Part shown: positions 1 to 10,872 of the stretch, one piece after another
Layout of the letters: each line of letters begins with the position of its first letter
How positions within the stretch are numbered: the first letter of the stretch is position 1
Assembly: GCA_021234155.1 (NCBI GenBank)
Contig: JAJEKV010000038.1
Coordinates: forward strand, 5,944,926-6,008,925
DNA from: Isoetes taiwanensis
Lineage: Eukaryota > Streptophyta > Lycopodiopsida > Isoetales > Isoetaceae
DNA: 64,000 nucleotides
Reading direction: 5' to 3'
Notes under the pieces: model-generated
Database searches by the model: none
What the model was told of the DNA's origin: nothing
Seen by the model: the letters and a program-made list of their open reading frames with translations, nothing else
Position numbers and translations under genes: made by a program

Positions 1-1590
1 AATTTGCAAAGAGGCAAAGTAGAATGTTCTACATCATGAGCCACTAGTTCAGTAAAAAAAAAGAGAGTCTAATGGGTAAGCCCCTCAGTTTAAAAATAAA
101 AAGTGTTTTGAAAGTTTGTAAACAGCCAAAATAGAATGTTCTATCATTAACACATTGTACATGAAGAGAATAATAATGTCACAATACGCTTGGTTCAGAA
201 CTTGGTAAATCGATCTTTCCAGTCGTGCAGGACATTTGCATGATGCAAATAATTTAATTGAGCAAATGCCCTTTGAACCCGACCAATTGTTGTCACAAGG
301 ACACACAAACGATCAGTCCATTACTTTGAAATTTTACCCAATTGCACCCAAACCAAATGGGGTTTCAGGGGGATAATTGAAAAGTGTTAGATGTAATGGC
401 TTGTATAGAAGTAAAAAAAAGTATCTGTAATGATATTATAGAAAAAATTGGACTTTGCCTTATATCTGCGCTTGACTTGTTTTTTGCATCGGCAGACTTA
501 GAGTGTCCCCACTAAGTCTAGAACAGAGGAAGCACCTTGTATGTGTTGTATGTGTAAATTCCACCCCTGGATATAATTGGTCTCCCTAGGGATTTGAACG
601 CTGCTGGAATTAAAAGATCTAGAAGCCCTGATACAATTTTAGGGTAGAAATGGAGCATTTTTATCAGTTGGACCTTCTTCTTCTTCAACAAGGTGTCCCA
701 AATCGTAAACAACATAGTCATGAGATATCCATCATAAAAATGGACAATTTTTATTTTCCCTATTAAGTGTACCCCTCTTAATGCTTATAATTTTATGAAG
801 TTCAGATTGTACCAGATGTTGCTAGGTCCAATGGGGATCTGCTTAGAGATAACCAGTTGCAATGTTGTAATGTAAAGAGTTTGCAATTGACAGATGTTAC
901 ACTGATGTAGAGAAACTATAAGGTGTTAAACTGTAAAAAGTTTGGTTGCAAATGCTTGCTACAAAATATTGGTTGGGAAAAAAAAGTTTTATTAAAAAAT
1001 AGAGATTTTTATGTGTAGTTTCTTTTTTGCCAAACCATTGTATGTAATATCTATCCCAAAGTAAAAAGAAAGATAGCGACTTTTTTAAGGACATAGTAAC
1101 TCGATGTAGACATAAAAAAAATACTGTTGCATCTAGGTCGATGTGGAATAATGTATGCTTTATACACGTCTCAAAAGCTCACATGCCGGATGCTAAACAT
1201 GGTTTATTTGAAAAGGCGGTGAAGTCAGACGTATAAAATAGATACCTAAAAACAATAGAGCCTTTTTTCAAGGCGGCGACCGATTTACAGACTGAAGCAG
1301 ATGGACAAAAGGAGTGAATCCAGTTTTCTATTGATCTAGAGTAGCTGCATGTGAATGATTTTGCAAGCAGGAAGATAAGCGATCCGGATCTTTCTGGATC
1401 AGCTTGCAGATCGACAAGAGCTTTGAGAGTTTGCAGGTGTGAAAAGTAACAAGAACTGGAGCTTGGGTTGTCGGAGCTATTCCTCTATTAATCAAGAAAC
1501 TTTTTAGGTCCCATCGGAAAATTGCCTATGGTTATTTTGACCAATCAGATATCTTATGCTTAGTGCCGGAAATATCTATTGTCTTAATAG
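1..1590. other. AT-rich stretch without recognised gene
   Basis: No protein family, RNA gene or terminal repeat could be recognised on either strand. Short open frames occur but none has a domain-like composition. The last bases are the left flank of a LINE insertion, and 1591-1608 is its left target-site duplication. Confidence 0.6.
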
Positions 1591-1608
1591 AAAACCTTAA
1601 GAAAACTT
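1591..1608. repeat. Left target-site duplication of LINE-A
   Basis: 18 bases AAAACCTTAAGAAAACTT, identical to 4522-4539 after the poly(A) tail. Confidence 0.9.
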
Positions 1609-4383
1609 TGGAGCAGGTTAAAGTGCAGGAGGCGCGTGTGAAGGCGGCCCTTACCTGGTTGAAGGAGGGGGACACAAGTTCGTCGGTGTTCTTCAGAGCA
1701 GCTAGGCAGTGGCAATATGCAGCATCTATGGCGTCCCTTGCTTTGCCTGATGGCCAGACTTTGGAGGATCCCGCTGATTTGCAGAGGTATGTGCATGCTC
1801 ATTTCTCAGGGTTTTTCGCACAGCGCACTCTTCCCTATGAGCAGGAGATGCAGGAGCTTGTTTTGGGGGCTGTTAAGCCATCTATTCTGCCTCACCAGCG
1901 TGAGAGCTTGGAGCAGGAGCTCTCCAGAGAGGATTTAGCGGAGGCATGTATGTGCATGGCCAAGGATAAATGTCCTGTGCTGGATGGCATCCTTGTGGAG
2001 TTTTTTCAGACTTATTGGGAGTGGGCTGGTGAGTCTATGTACCAGGTGTATCTTGAGTTGCTGCAGTCTTCTCAAATGGATAGGATCTTGAATACCGCAT
2101 GCATTTCCTTGATTCCTAAGGTTAAGCAGCCTTCTACTATTAATGATTGGAGGCCTATCTCCTTGTTATCCTCTATGTATAAGATTATTGCGAAAGCCTT
2201 GGCAGAGAAGTTGAAGCCGGTGTTGACTTCTTCCATTAGTAAGGTGCAGTCTGGGTTTGTCCCTAGGAGGAACATTTTGACTAATATTGCCGCATCTTAT
2301 GAGGGCCTTTATTGGACCAGGAAAACAGGTCAAGGCATTGCCTATCTTAAGCTTGACTTTGCCAAAGCTTACGATAGTGTCCGTTGGGAGTTCTTGTCTG
2401 CCATGATGTTAGCGTTGTGCTGTGGTCCACGCTTTACAGAGACAGTCATGAAGCTGCATAGGTCAGCACGGGCTACGGTGGTGTGCCAGGGTGAACCCTC
2501 CGCCTTTTTCTCCGTAGGCAGAGGGGTGCGTCAGGGGTGCCCTTTGGCGCCGTTTTTGTTTACGATTGTGGCGGAGGCACTGTCTCAGTTGTTTTTTGCT
2601 GCAGTGGAGGAGGGGGTGGTGGATGGGCTTCGAATGCAAGATGGTAGCCAGCAGATTATTAACCAGTTTGCCGATGACACTTTCCTCTTCTTGGTGGCAG
2701 AAGAGAGGAATTTGCAGAATGTGAAGGGTTTGCTGGATATTTTCTCCTTGGCCTCGGGCATTCTTTTGAATTGGGGTAAGTGCTCCGCATTATGGGCCCA
2801 GCTGACTCTGCCTCCCCCTTGTTTGGCTCTATTCCCTTGGAAGGTGCTTCCAGGTAATGTGTGTACTAAGCTGTTGGGTATTCCCTTTGGAGGGGATGTT
2901 TCCATGGGGAGGGTGTGGGATGAGATTTTGCAGGGGTTGCAGAAACACCTCAATTGGTGGAAGGGTAGCAAGTTGTCCATGGCAGGTAGGATCACTATTG
3001 CCAAATCAGTACTTTGTAACACTCATGTGTATACATCATCTGCGATGTTAGCTCCTGAGGGTAAGATACAGGCTTTGGATAAGATTGTTCGAAATTTTGT
3101 GTGGGGCGGGGATGATGAAGGGGCAGTTGTTAAAGTGGCCTGGTGGAAGTGTCTCCGCCCCCGGGAGGATGGGGGCTTGGCCATTCTGGATTTGGCACTG
3201 CATAGTAAGGTGTTGGTCTCCAAGTTTGTTTGGAGCATTCTGCGCAGGATGGAGCATCTTCTCCCCGGTGCTTGGCTGTTGTTGCGCCTCTTAGCCATTG
3301 TGTGGCGTTTGGGAAGCCGTCAGTGCATGTGGAGTTGCCCCAGGCACATTGTATGGTCTCCGGCCTTTCCCACATGCATCCCCTTTTCTCCGGGGTGTTG
3401 CGGGGGCTTGGGATCATGTGCGTGTGCTCTTCCAAACAGATTATGCCTCAATTTATCACCACTCTTCTCCTTTCTTGTGGGTTCCTCTACCCCCTGCGAC
3501 TTGCCCTTGGTCGCCACCGCATGTGCATGCTTTCTGGATGCAGGCCCGTTGGAGGCGAAGCTGCTTTGTGCTCACCTTGGGATTATTAGTATTGGGGTGG
3601 TCAGCTAGCTTCATGGGAGTTCTTTTGAGCTCGCTTTTGCCTGAGGGGTAGTGACTGGGCTATCTGGGAACAAGTGATGGAGAGTATTCCCCTACACATA
3701 CCTATAGTCCCTCAGGATGATGTGGTGGTGCAGGTTTGGAAGGTTCATCCGGATGTTGTGTCTTCTTGTTTTGTGCGGTCTTGTTACCGGTGTCGGCTAT
3801 TCATGACACACCGCCCCCTTCGTGCAAGTGGTCTCTGCAGCTTCCGGGTTCTCGATGGCGCTCGGTTTGGACATGGACATGGAGCTCACTTCCCCCACCA
3901 AAGGTTAGGGTGCTTCTGTGGCAGGTGGTGCACCGTTGTATCAGGGTGAATGCCCTTGTGAGTCAGTTTAGGCCGGGTGTAAGCCCTCTCTGCCTTTGTT
4001 GTGGCCTTCATCGTGAGACTGTGGAGCATTGTCTGGTTTTATGCCCTCACTTGCGCAGTCATGCAGGGATTGGGTTAGGGCTCGCTTCATGTGAGATTGA
4101 CTAGCCGCCATTCTTTGCTTCATGTGTATCCTGGTGTTTGGCCGCTCTTGCGGCAGCAAACCTTGCATCTGTGCGTGGCTTGGTTGGTGTGGCTGATTTG
4201 AAAGCGGCGGCGGTTGTGGATCTTTCAAGGGATTTAGCAGCCTGCAGCCTCTCTGATTCCTCGACTCAGGTACAAGCTATTTCAAAGCTTTCTGGTGTTC
4301 CCGGGATTAGTAGAGCGGAAGTTTGCCATTTGGCGGGACTTCTTGGGTGTTGTAGATGGTGATGGTCGGTTTGTACAGCAGTA
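1609..4383 (+). pseudogene. LINE-A reverse transcriptase / zf-RVT ORF (frameshifted)
   Basis: The frame is open from the left flank to 3608 (681 codons). RT blocks appear in order: LIPKVKQPSTINDWRPISLLS, the first catalytic Asp in LDFAKAYDSVRW (about 2347-2390), VRQGCPLAPFLF (about 2527), and the second Asp pair in FADDTFLFL (about 2668). A LGIPFGG block follows near 2875. After about 3290 the family-like sequence moves to another frame, and an RT zinc-binding region (PKVRVLLWQVVHRC, then CLCCGLHRETVEHCLVLCP) is read at 3736-4104. Further on, the frame that is open in the 10.5-kb copy carries two nonsense changes here (Trp to TGA, Gln to TAG). The first ~15 codons of the open frame are flanking DNA, so no native start remains. 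RT would copy LINE RNA onto nicked DNA in the nucleus; this copy is very probably inactive. Confidence 0.88.
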
Positions 4384-4521
4384 GAGTTGCAGTTTTTCTA
4401 TGAGTTTGTTGTGGAGTGTCGAGGTATCGTTGTCTCTTTGGGGCAGTTGTCCTTCCTCCTCACTTGCTTTGTAACATTACCATTCTTTTAATATATTGAT
4501 GACACAGTTCTTCAAAAAAAA
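1609..4521 (+). mobile_element. LINE-A, 5'-truncated non-LTR retrotransposon with poly(A) tail
   Basis: This is a LINE copy that starts inside the coding region and ends in a poly(A) run at about 4514-4521. The 18-bp sequence AAAACCTTAAGAAAACTT occurs immediately before it (1591-1608) and again immediately after the A-run (4522-4539). This is the target-site duplication expected from target-primed reverse transcription. The element encodes RT and a zinc-binding C terminus but no endonuclease domain, consistent with 5' truncation. A second copy of its last ~380 bases lies at 10473-10860. Confidence 0.9.
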
Positions 4522-4539
4522 AAAACCTTAAGAAAACTT
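4522..4539. repeat. Right target-site duplication of LINE-A
   Basis: Identical to 1591-1608. The exact left edge is ambiguous by a few A residues because it merges with the poly(A) tail. Confidence 0.9.
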
Positions 4540-4969
4540 GCCAGAAAAATTCCTATGAAACACTAATCGAACCGACAAATTTGTGATTTCAACCGGTTGA
4601 TTTATAGTGTTCCCCAGACTTTGTCCAACACTGACAGCGTTAGCTTAGAAGCTTCAGATTTGACTGCTTCCCTCGGCAAAAAAATTGGTATCATTTGAGA
4701 TTCTGATAAGGAACAAGCACGGGGGAGTGGTCCACGACAAATGGGTTATGGAAATATGGCAAATAATATATGAATGTATATGTAGCACAATAACAGGGGG
4801 TTACTTTTAGATTTTTATACGCTTTTTCACATGGTTTTTCTATGATTTCATTGTTGTATTCGTTGAGGTGTACTAAATAGTATTTCTAGAGTGCACCCTT
4901 TATGGGCCGTTGATTTTTGTTGGTTGGAACAATCCGAGGGTTGTTGTCTTTCTCTGCATGTGTTTGTGC

Positions 4970-5168
4970 ATGAACACTGCGCATGTGTATGCATGTGCAT
5001 GTGCACATGCATGTGCATGTGTGTGCATGTGCATGTGCATGTGCATGTATATGCATGTGCATGTGTATTGTGCATGTGCATGTGCATGTGCATGTGTATT
5101 GTGCATGTGCAAGTGCAAGTGCAAGTGCAAGTGCATGTGCATGTGTGCATGTGTGCATATGCATGTGT
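4970..5168. repeat. TGCATG/TGCAAG microsatellite
   Basis: Irregular array of GTGCAT and GTGCAA hexamers, present in shorter form in the sister copy at about 52200-52345. The length difference shows that the array is unstable. Long frames crossing it are artefacts of the repeat. Confidence 0.9.
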
Positions 5169-5945
5169 ACTTGCCCTCTTGGATTCTTATTGCCGGAGTA
5201 GATTTTACTACCACGAGATGGATTTTTTGCTCACACTTACAAAGGTATTTGTTTTTTAATGTTTCTTCAGTTAGCATAATGTTTTTTTTTTACAAGGTAT
5301 TAGTTTCCTGATTCTACAATGTAGTGTTGCAAAACCCCCCTTTGTTTCCTTCCTAAGATTTGCTGCAGATTCAAAAAGAGTTTAGAGTTTAGGCCCTATG
5401 TTTGCTTCCAACTCTTGGATATTCATGGCTGCCGAATTGTTCATAGCAGCCAGCCTTTAGCTTCAATCAACAAACGGATTCTTATGCACACAACAGGCGG
5501 ATTATTCCACGCCCTTTTCCATGTCACGCAGAATCACCAAACAAAGGCCACAAGAATGCATTTATATTGTAGGTTTGGAACTTTAATCGAACCATAAGGT
5601 GAATCATGCATTACCTTTAAGCTAGAGATGGAGCATCCAAAATCATATGGATTGATAAACAATGGTGTCATTGTGAAAGAGAAATAGTTGTAGCGGAAGT
5701 AGCAATATGTAGCATAATAACAGGGGGTTTTCTTTGTATTGCAAATTTTATAACTTTCAGAATAATGGGATCAATCTGCTCTATCTTTATGGTAACTTTT
5801 ACTTATGTTCTATTTGTTTTATTGTGATCAAATTCAAAAGTTACAGATGAAAGCCTCAAATGAATTCTAGTTACGTGCAAAATACAATTATGAGGCATCC
5901 AACATATAAAAATTAAATCTCCCAACACATAACAACCATTGACAT

Positions 5946-6066
5946 TAACAACCAACACATAACTACCATTGACATTAATTAACACAATCATTGGGTCCAA
6001 CACATTTAAATTAAAATCCCCCTTAAACCCCCTTTGGTTTGGGTGCATATTCACACGGGGGGTGAC
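5946..6066. repeat. Left arm of perfect 121-bp inverted repeat
   Basis: Exactly the reverse complement of 6280-6400, base for base, across 121 bp. The inner ends read GTGCATATTCACACGGGGGGTGAC, here cited by position 6043-6066. Confidence 0.93.
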
Positions 6067-6279
6067 TCCGGGCAACGAGATCTGTTGGATAGGCATATTC
6101 ACCCCTTATTCCTTAATCTAAACCGTACGTAAAGTTCCTCGTTTGTGGGGTATGCAAGTACAAAATTTGCTATACTGTATAACAAGATTCGCAAAATACT
6201 ATAAGATTTCAAGCAGAATACTATATGGTGTTGATTTCGTATGTGCAAAATACAATTATGAGGGCTCTCGCTGCCCTAC

Positions 6280-6400
6280 GTCACCCCCCGTGTGAATATG
6301 CACCCAAACCAAAGGGGGTTTAAGGGGGATTTTAATTTAAATGTGTTGGACCCAATGATTGTGTTAATTAATGTCAATGGTAGTTATGTGTTGGTTGTTA
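6280..6400. repeat. Right arm of perfect 121-bp inverted repeat
   Basis: Reverse complement of 5946-6066; the two arms are separated by 213 bases. The spacer (6067-6279) is itself repeated at 13.5, 53.3 and 54.9 kb. Confidence 0.93.
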
Positions 6401-7094
6401 ATTCTAGTATTTCCTCAAAGTGTATATAAAGAAGGGGCATAGGATAACATAACATTTGGGTGTGAAGCACCATTGATATTTATGAAAGGGGTCGAGGCAC
6501 TATCATTGGGATGATTATTAGTTGAGAAAAAGGCCATAGATAATATCCCATATGATAAGTCATGTAATCTAATTAAAGACAAGGAGCTATTTTGATGTAA
6601 AAGGCAACTGCGTGCTAAAAAAGGCTAAAGTCGTGAAGAGATCTATAAAGAGAACCTGAATTTCACTTAAGCATATTTCCGCAACCAGAGCTCCGATAAA
6701 GGCGACTTTTACTTCTTGAACCGGCTCGAAATCCAATTTCCGAATTGGGGGTGGCACATCTCGTAATTCATCCGTATGAGGGAGTAATGGCCGAAAACGT
6801 GACAAGGGGCCACAAATTGCTGCTACAACGACATTACAGACTTGCAATTGTTTTCTGATTTGTGGCTACTTGGAGTAGTGAGATTAGCCTGGAGGGCCAA
6901 TATGCCAGATGCCAGAGCTTTGTATTTGCCATAGCACTTGTGTTTTGCTATAACCCACTGGATCCGATTGGGTGGTTAAGTGCTGCCATATCAATTGTGC
7001 ATGAATAAAGTTTCTTTAGTCCAGTATTCTATTACTTTATTGTGGGTTCTATGATTATGTGTTGTTACAAACCCAAATATATATAAATCGTACA

Positions 7095-8221
7095 GCGGAG
7101 GTTTGCGTTTCTTTTGGGAACCATGGGCAATGGGATCACTCGTGGAATTTGGACTCTCTAATCTGTGAGAGGAATTAAAGAAGTCAGAAACGAGTTCGAA
7201 ATTATTGGGAAACTTCTATGATCCTTTGGGGATTATGGAATAATAAGGGCGATTGTTGGGTTATCGTGGAAAAGCTTTTCTTGGAGACAAGTAACACTTG
7301 CTGCACAACATTGAGCCCTGCTTTGGGCACAATAGCCAAACTACCCGCCATAATCTTTTGCCATCTCTAGAAGTCTGTTTTGATCATCTGAGCCTATGTA
7401 ACTTCCAACCTTTAAGCCTGAGTATGAGAACTGCAAAAGCATCTTGCTTGAGATTGCGGAGTCGGATCGTGGTGATCTGGGGGTCACTTATATAATAATT
7501 GACTTTGGAAGTCATTTATATTAACACTTGACCATATTTGCAGGCGCTTAGTGTTAAGCATTGAGGAGAACTCTACGGATGAGCTATTGGATATGGATGC
7601 GAATTTTGAATTTGGAATCTCAAATTGTTTCATATGGAACAGACTTATGGGTAGAGTTTGTAAGTTGAATTTCTTTATTTGGAATAAAGAATAAACACTT
7701 TGTTGTGTATACCCATTGTAGACTAGCAACTACGATTGCAACGTAGTAGGCTTGAATATGGTATACTAGATAAGGAATGCCTCTTGGTAGACTAGTAATT
7801 GTGTCTGCAACACAATTGGCTTGAAAAAGAGTGCATAAGATGTATACTTTTGAAGACTAGTAATTGTGATTGCAACACAATTGGCTTGAAAAAGTTGCAC
7901 CTGTATCTTGGAGATACATTGTATCGTGGTGGCGATACAATCAAGAGTACCACAGATGTACAAAAGATAATAACGTACCATGGAGGTACAAGGGATATAT
8001 CATACTGTGGAAGTACATGGATATCCGTAACTACTAGAGTTTTGTAGGGATTATAAAACTTTCAGACTGGTGATGACCATGGGAGATCCATCTTGAGAAG
8101 GGATGGATTGAAATGGATCATATCTTGGATGATCATGGGGTGATCCTTCTTGAGAAGGGATGGACTGAAATGGGGCGTATCTTGGACGATCGCGGACGAT
8201 CTATCTTGAGAAGGGATGGAT
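7095..8221. other. Internal region of TRIM-like element, no gene seen
   Basis: No gag, protease, integrase or RT motif is recognisable. Around 7725-7900 there are three ~65-75-bp degenerate units (GACTAGTAATTGTG...CAACACAATTGGCTTGAAA). At 8091-8221 there are three ~56-bp units (TCTTGAGAAGGGATGGA), the last serving as polypurine tract before the 3' LTR. Confidence 0.7.
8091..8221 (+). repeat. Triplicated polypurine-tract-containing unit
   Basis: TCTTGAGAAGGGATGGA starts at 8091, 8148 and 8204 (spacing 57 and 56). The third copy abuts the 3' LTR start at 8222, so the repeat has multiplied the plus-strand priming site. Confidence 0.8.
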
Positions 8222-8978
8222 TGATACGAAGCAAGCACGGAGGAGTGGTCCATGGCGAATGGGTTATGAAAATATGGCAAATAGTATATGAATGTTAATC
8301 CTAATGTTTCCTCAAGTATATATAAAGAAGGGGCATATGATAACATGACATTTGGGTGTGAAGCACCATTGATATTTCTGGAAGGGGTCGAGGCACTATC
8401 ATTGGGATGATTATTTGTTGAGAAAAAGGCCCCATATGATAAGTCATGTAATCTAATTAAAGGCAAGGAGCTATTTTGCTATAAAAGGCAACTGCCTGCT
8501 AAAAAAGGCATAAATCGTGTCTATAAATAGAACATGAAATTCACTTAAGCATATCTCTGCAACCAGAGCGCCGATAGAGGCAACTTTTACTTCTTTAGAA
8601 CCGGCTCGAAGTCCAATTTCTAAATTGGGGGTGGCACATCTCATATTCATCTGTATGAGGGAGTAATGGCCAAAAACGTGACAAAGGGTTACAGATTACC
8701 GCTACAACGACATTACAGACTTGCAATTGTTTTCTGATTTGTGGCTACTTGGAGTAGTGAGATTAGCCTGGAGAGCCAATAAGCCAGATGCCAGAGCTTT
8801 GTATTTGCCATAGCACTTGTGGTTTGCCATAACCTTGTGGATCCAGTTGGGTGGTTAACGGTGCTGCCATATTAATTGTGCATGAATAAAGTTTCTTTAG
8901 TCCAGTGTTCTATTACTTTATTGTGGGTTCTATGATTCTGTGTTATTACAACAACCCAAATATACATGAATCGTATCA
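8222..8978 (+). repeat. 3' LTR of TRIM-like element
   Basis: 757 bp, TGATACGA...TCGTATCA. It is the uninterrupted counterpart of the left LTR and shows where the nested repeat landed (after ...TATATGAATG). Confidence 0.85.
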
Positions 8979-8983
8979 GATTC

Positions 8984-10122
8984 ACAGGGTGGTTTTGAGA
9001 TTGATTCATGGACTTTTCTCTGTCGAACTGTAAAACTTTGCCTATGTATGGGGTGTCATTGACCATCTTATATTTGCAATTTGTCATTCGCATATTTGTC
9101 CATCTTAAATTACCCAAGCCATTCTCTTTTATGAAGAAAATACTAAGACGGCCTGTACCATGCATTTCTATTTTCAAGTCGTCTTCGGTACTCTTGAACT
9201 TTTTGCAGTCCAGTTTTCACATAAAACGATAACTAAATTAAAAATGCACGTCTTTGCATCTTTACTTCTATATACATATGACTTAGATAACATTGTTGGG
9301 CAGTTTGGACATCAAACATCTATTGAGGTATCCAAAAATTTGTTTCTTCACAATATGTGTCTTTTGTGAAGATTGATAAGTATCCCTTCGCAAATACTTT
9401 CACATGGTTGTGGACATAAATTCTTCTCTTTCATAGTCCAACGAAGCATGTTGATCTCTCATCCAAAAGAATAGTTTGTTTAGATTTTTGATGTAATGTC
9501 GAACTTCAGTCTTCGCTGCTTTTGCAAAAAGCTCTATTTTCTTCTCAGCAAGCGTGCTGCAATTGTAGATATAAAGAATGATGGCGTTCTAGTTTGTTAA
9601 TTCCAATAGTGCCGTATCATCTAGTTTGATACCATGCAAGTGAGCTTGTTCTTGCCATCGGATACCGAGACCTTTGGATGTAGAAGTAAATAACCACTTA
9701 AATTGTTTGCTCTTACCACCAGAAACTATTATGACCATCATGCTGCCATGTTGCGCAGAAATATTGGATGCGAACCAAGTTTCAATCTAATAACCGAGTT
9801 GTATATATACAAACAATGTTACAAAAAGACTGACACATTTGCTCTTCAATTTAATATTTGTGCACTCCATGACCTCACTTGGATTCTTAAGTCCTTTCTA
9901 TTTATACATTAATTCCTTTAATGTTTTATCCTTGCCATAGATTTTGGCATTTTCTTTACAGTATTTTCAAAATTCATAGCCACTTTGTGTAAAAAGCTTT
10001 GTATATTTAACCTTTTGAAAATTGACAGGATCTAAACATTTGATCTTCATCTTTTGAAGTGTGGCATTAACATTTTTGGGCGACAACACCTTATATATCT
10101 TTTTTGTCTCTATTATTTCAAT
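8984..10122. other. Stretch without confident gene; faint minus-strand coding relics
   Basis: On the minus strand short open pieces (for example 8872-9177) look protein-like, but stops interrupt them every ~40-100 codons and I do not recognise the family. They may belong with the B3-like remnant just upstream on that strand. Confidence 0.4.
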
Positions 10123-10270
10123 TTAAACGAGCAGCTTAGAACATTGAAAAAGCTTGCAGAAAAGAATATCTCCTTTTCTTATGCCATTATCCACTTCAAA
10201 TTTCCTCCATCCATCTGCAAGGTATATTTTGTGATGGCATACAATAATTTGAACACTCAAGGCTAAATTA
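10123..10270 (-). pseudogene. B3 DNA-binding domain remnant
   Basis: The minus strand reads KIYLADGWRKFEVDNGIRKGD followed by ILFCKLFQCSKLLV. This resembles the C-terminal half of plant B3 domains, where a pattern like 'YL..GW..F..D..L..GD.L.F' precedes the last strand. B3 domains occur only in plant transcription factors and bind DNA in the nucleus. No start, no complete domain and no intact continuation are visible; downstream frames are interrupted. It is a fragment of a former gene or a captured exon. The match rests on motif spacing only. Confidence 0.45.
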
Positions 10271-10472
10271 GCGTACTCGGAGGGTTCAACTCGGAGGAAT
10301 AGCCATGGAAGAAGGCATCTGGGATGGGCCGAATGAATCACGAAGCCAGATCCTAAAAGAGGACCAAGCTATATCTTGGATCATTTGTTATGGTAGAAGA
10401 AGGAGAAAAGTTGGACCAAGTAAGAGTCGAAAAAAGAAAAACAGAATCTCATGCTAAAAAACATGCAAAGGC

Positions 10473-10860
10473 CGCTCTTGCGGCAGCAAGCCTTGCATCT
10501 GTGCGTGGCTTGGTTGGTGTGGCTGATTTGGAAGCGGCGGCGGTTGTGGATCTTTCAGGGGATTCAGCAGCCTGCAGCCTCTCTGATTCCTCGACTCAGG
10601 TACAAGCTATTTCAAAGCTTTCTGGTGTTTCCGGGATTAGTAGAGCGGAAGTTTGCCATTTGACGGGACTTCTTGGGTGTTGTAGATGGTGATGGTCGGT
10701 TTGTACAGCAGTAGAGTTGCAGTTTTTCTGTGAGTTTGTTGTGGAGTGTCGAGGTATCGCTGTCTCTTTGGGGCAGTTCTCCTTCCTCCTCGCTTGCTTT
10801 TTAACATTACCATTCTTTTAATATACTGATGACACAGTTCTTCCAAAAAAAAAAAAAAAA
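10473..10860 (+). mobile_element. LINE-A copy 2, 3' end only
   Basis: It is nearly identical to 4141-4521 of the long LINE-A copy and ends in a 16-base A-run (10845-10860). AAAAAACATGCAAAGGC at 10456-10472 recurs at the far side (A-run, then CATGCAAAGGC from 10861), giving a target-site duplication of about 16-17 bp. In the frame that continues the zinc-binding region (RQQALHLCVAWLVWLIWKRR...) this copy is open where the long copy has TGA and TAG, so it derives from a less damaged source. Confidence 0.88.
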
Positions 10861-10872
10861 CATGCAAAGGCT

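Larger units (their letters stand above)
4783..6400. mobile_element. Repeat A, copy 1: nested element with palindromic arms
   Basis: About 1.6 kb absent from the right LTR of the host element, so it is an insertion. A closely related sequence in the same order is at about 52022-53690, and part of it at about 54480-55060. It starts near ATATGTAGCACAATAACAG, holds a TGCATG-rich microsatellite (about 4970-5165), a ~500-bp unique middle, then two inverted arms at 5946-6066 and 6280-6400. TGT is the only duplication visible at the insertion point. No coding capacity is apparent, so it is a non-autonomous element of uncertain class. Confidence 0.7.
4704..7094 (+). repeat. 5' LTR, interrupted by palindromic repeat
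   Basis: The segments 4704-4782 and 6401-7094 align end to end with the uninterrupted right LTR (8222-8978). A TATA-like GTATATAAAG occurs about 20 bases into the second segment and is shared by both LTRs (GTATATATAAAG in the right one), probably the LTR promoter. The left terminal base run is TGATAAGG rather than TGATACGA. Confidence 0.8.
4704..8978 (+). mobile_element. Non-coding LTR retrotransposon (TRIM-like) with nested insertion
   Basis: Two long terminal repeats bracket about 1.13 kb of internal DNA (7095-8221) in which no gag or pol could be recognised. The LTR begins TGATACGA and ends TCGTATCA in the right copy (8-bp perfect inverted ends); the left copy is slightly mutated. GATTC stands directly before the left LTR (4699-4703) and directly after the right LTR (8979-8983), a 5-bp target-site duplication. 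A purine-rich GAGAAGGGATGGAT directly precedes the right LTR, as a polypurine tract should. A convincing primer-binding site was not found after the left LTR. The left LTR is split by a ~1.6-kb repeat (about 4783-6400). The element depends on proteins from elsewhere. Confidence 0.85.

Noticed and set aside
3023-3435. Minus-strand frames opposite the LINE-A RT
   Set aside because: They are shadows of the GC-richer coding strand and show no motif.
4848-5311. Several overlapping long frames rich in Cys-Met-His-Val
   Set aside because: They arise from the TGCATG/TGCAAG microsatellite, are open in several frames on both strands, and change with array length in the sister copy.
6587-6847. 86-codon minus-strand frame with apparent similarity to 45450-45635
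   Set aside because: The similarity is at nucleotide level between two copies of an LTR-type repeat in opposite orientation; stops in the 8.6-kb copy and no known domain argue against coding.
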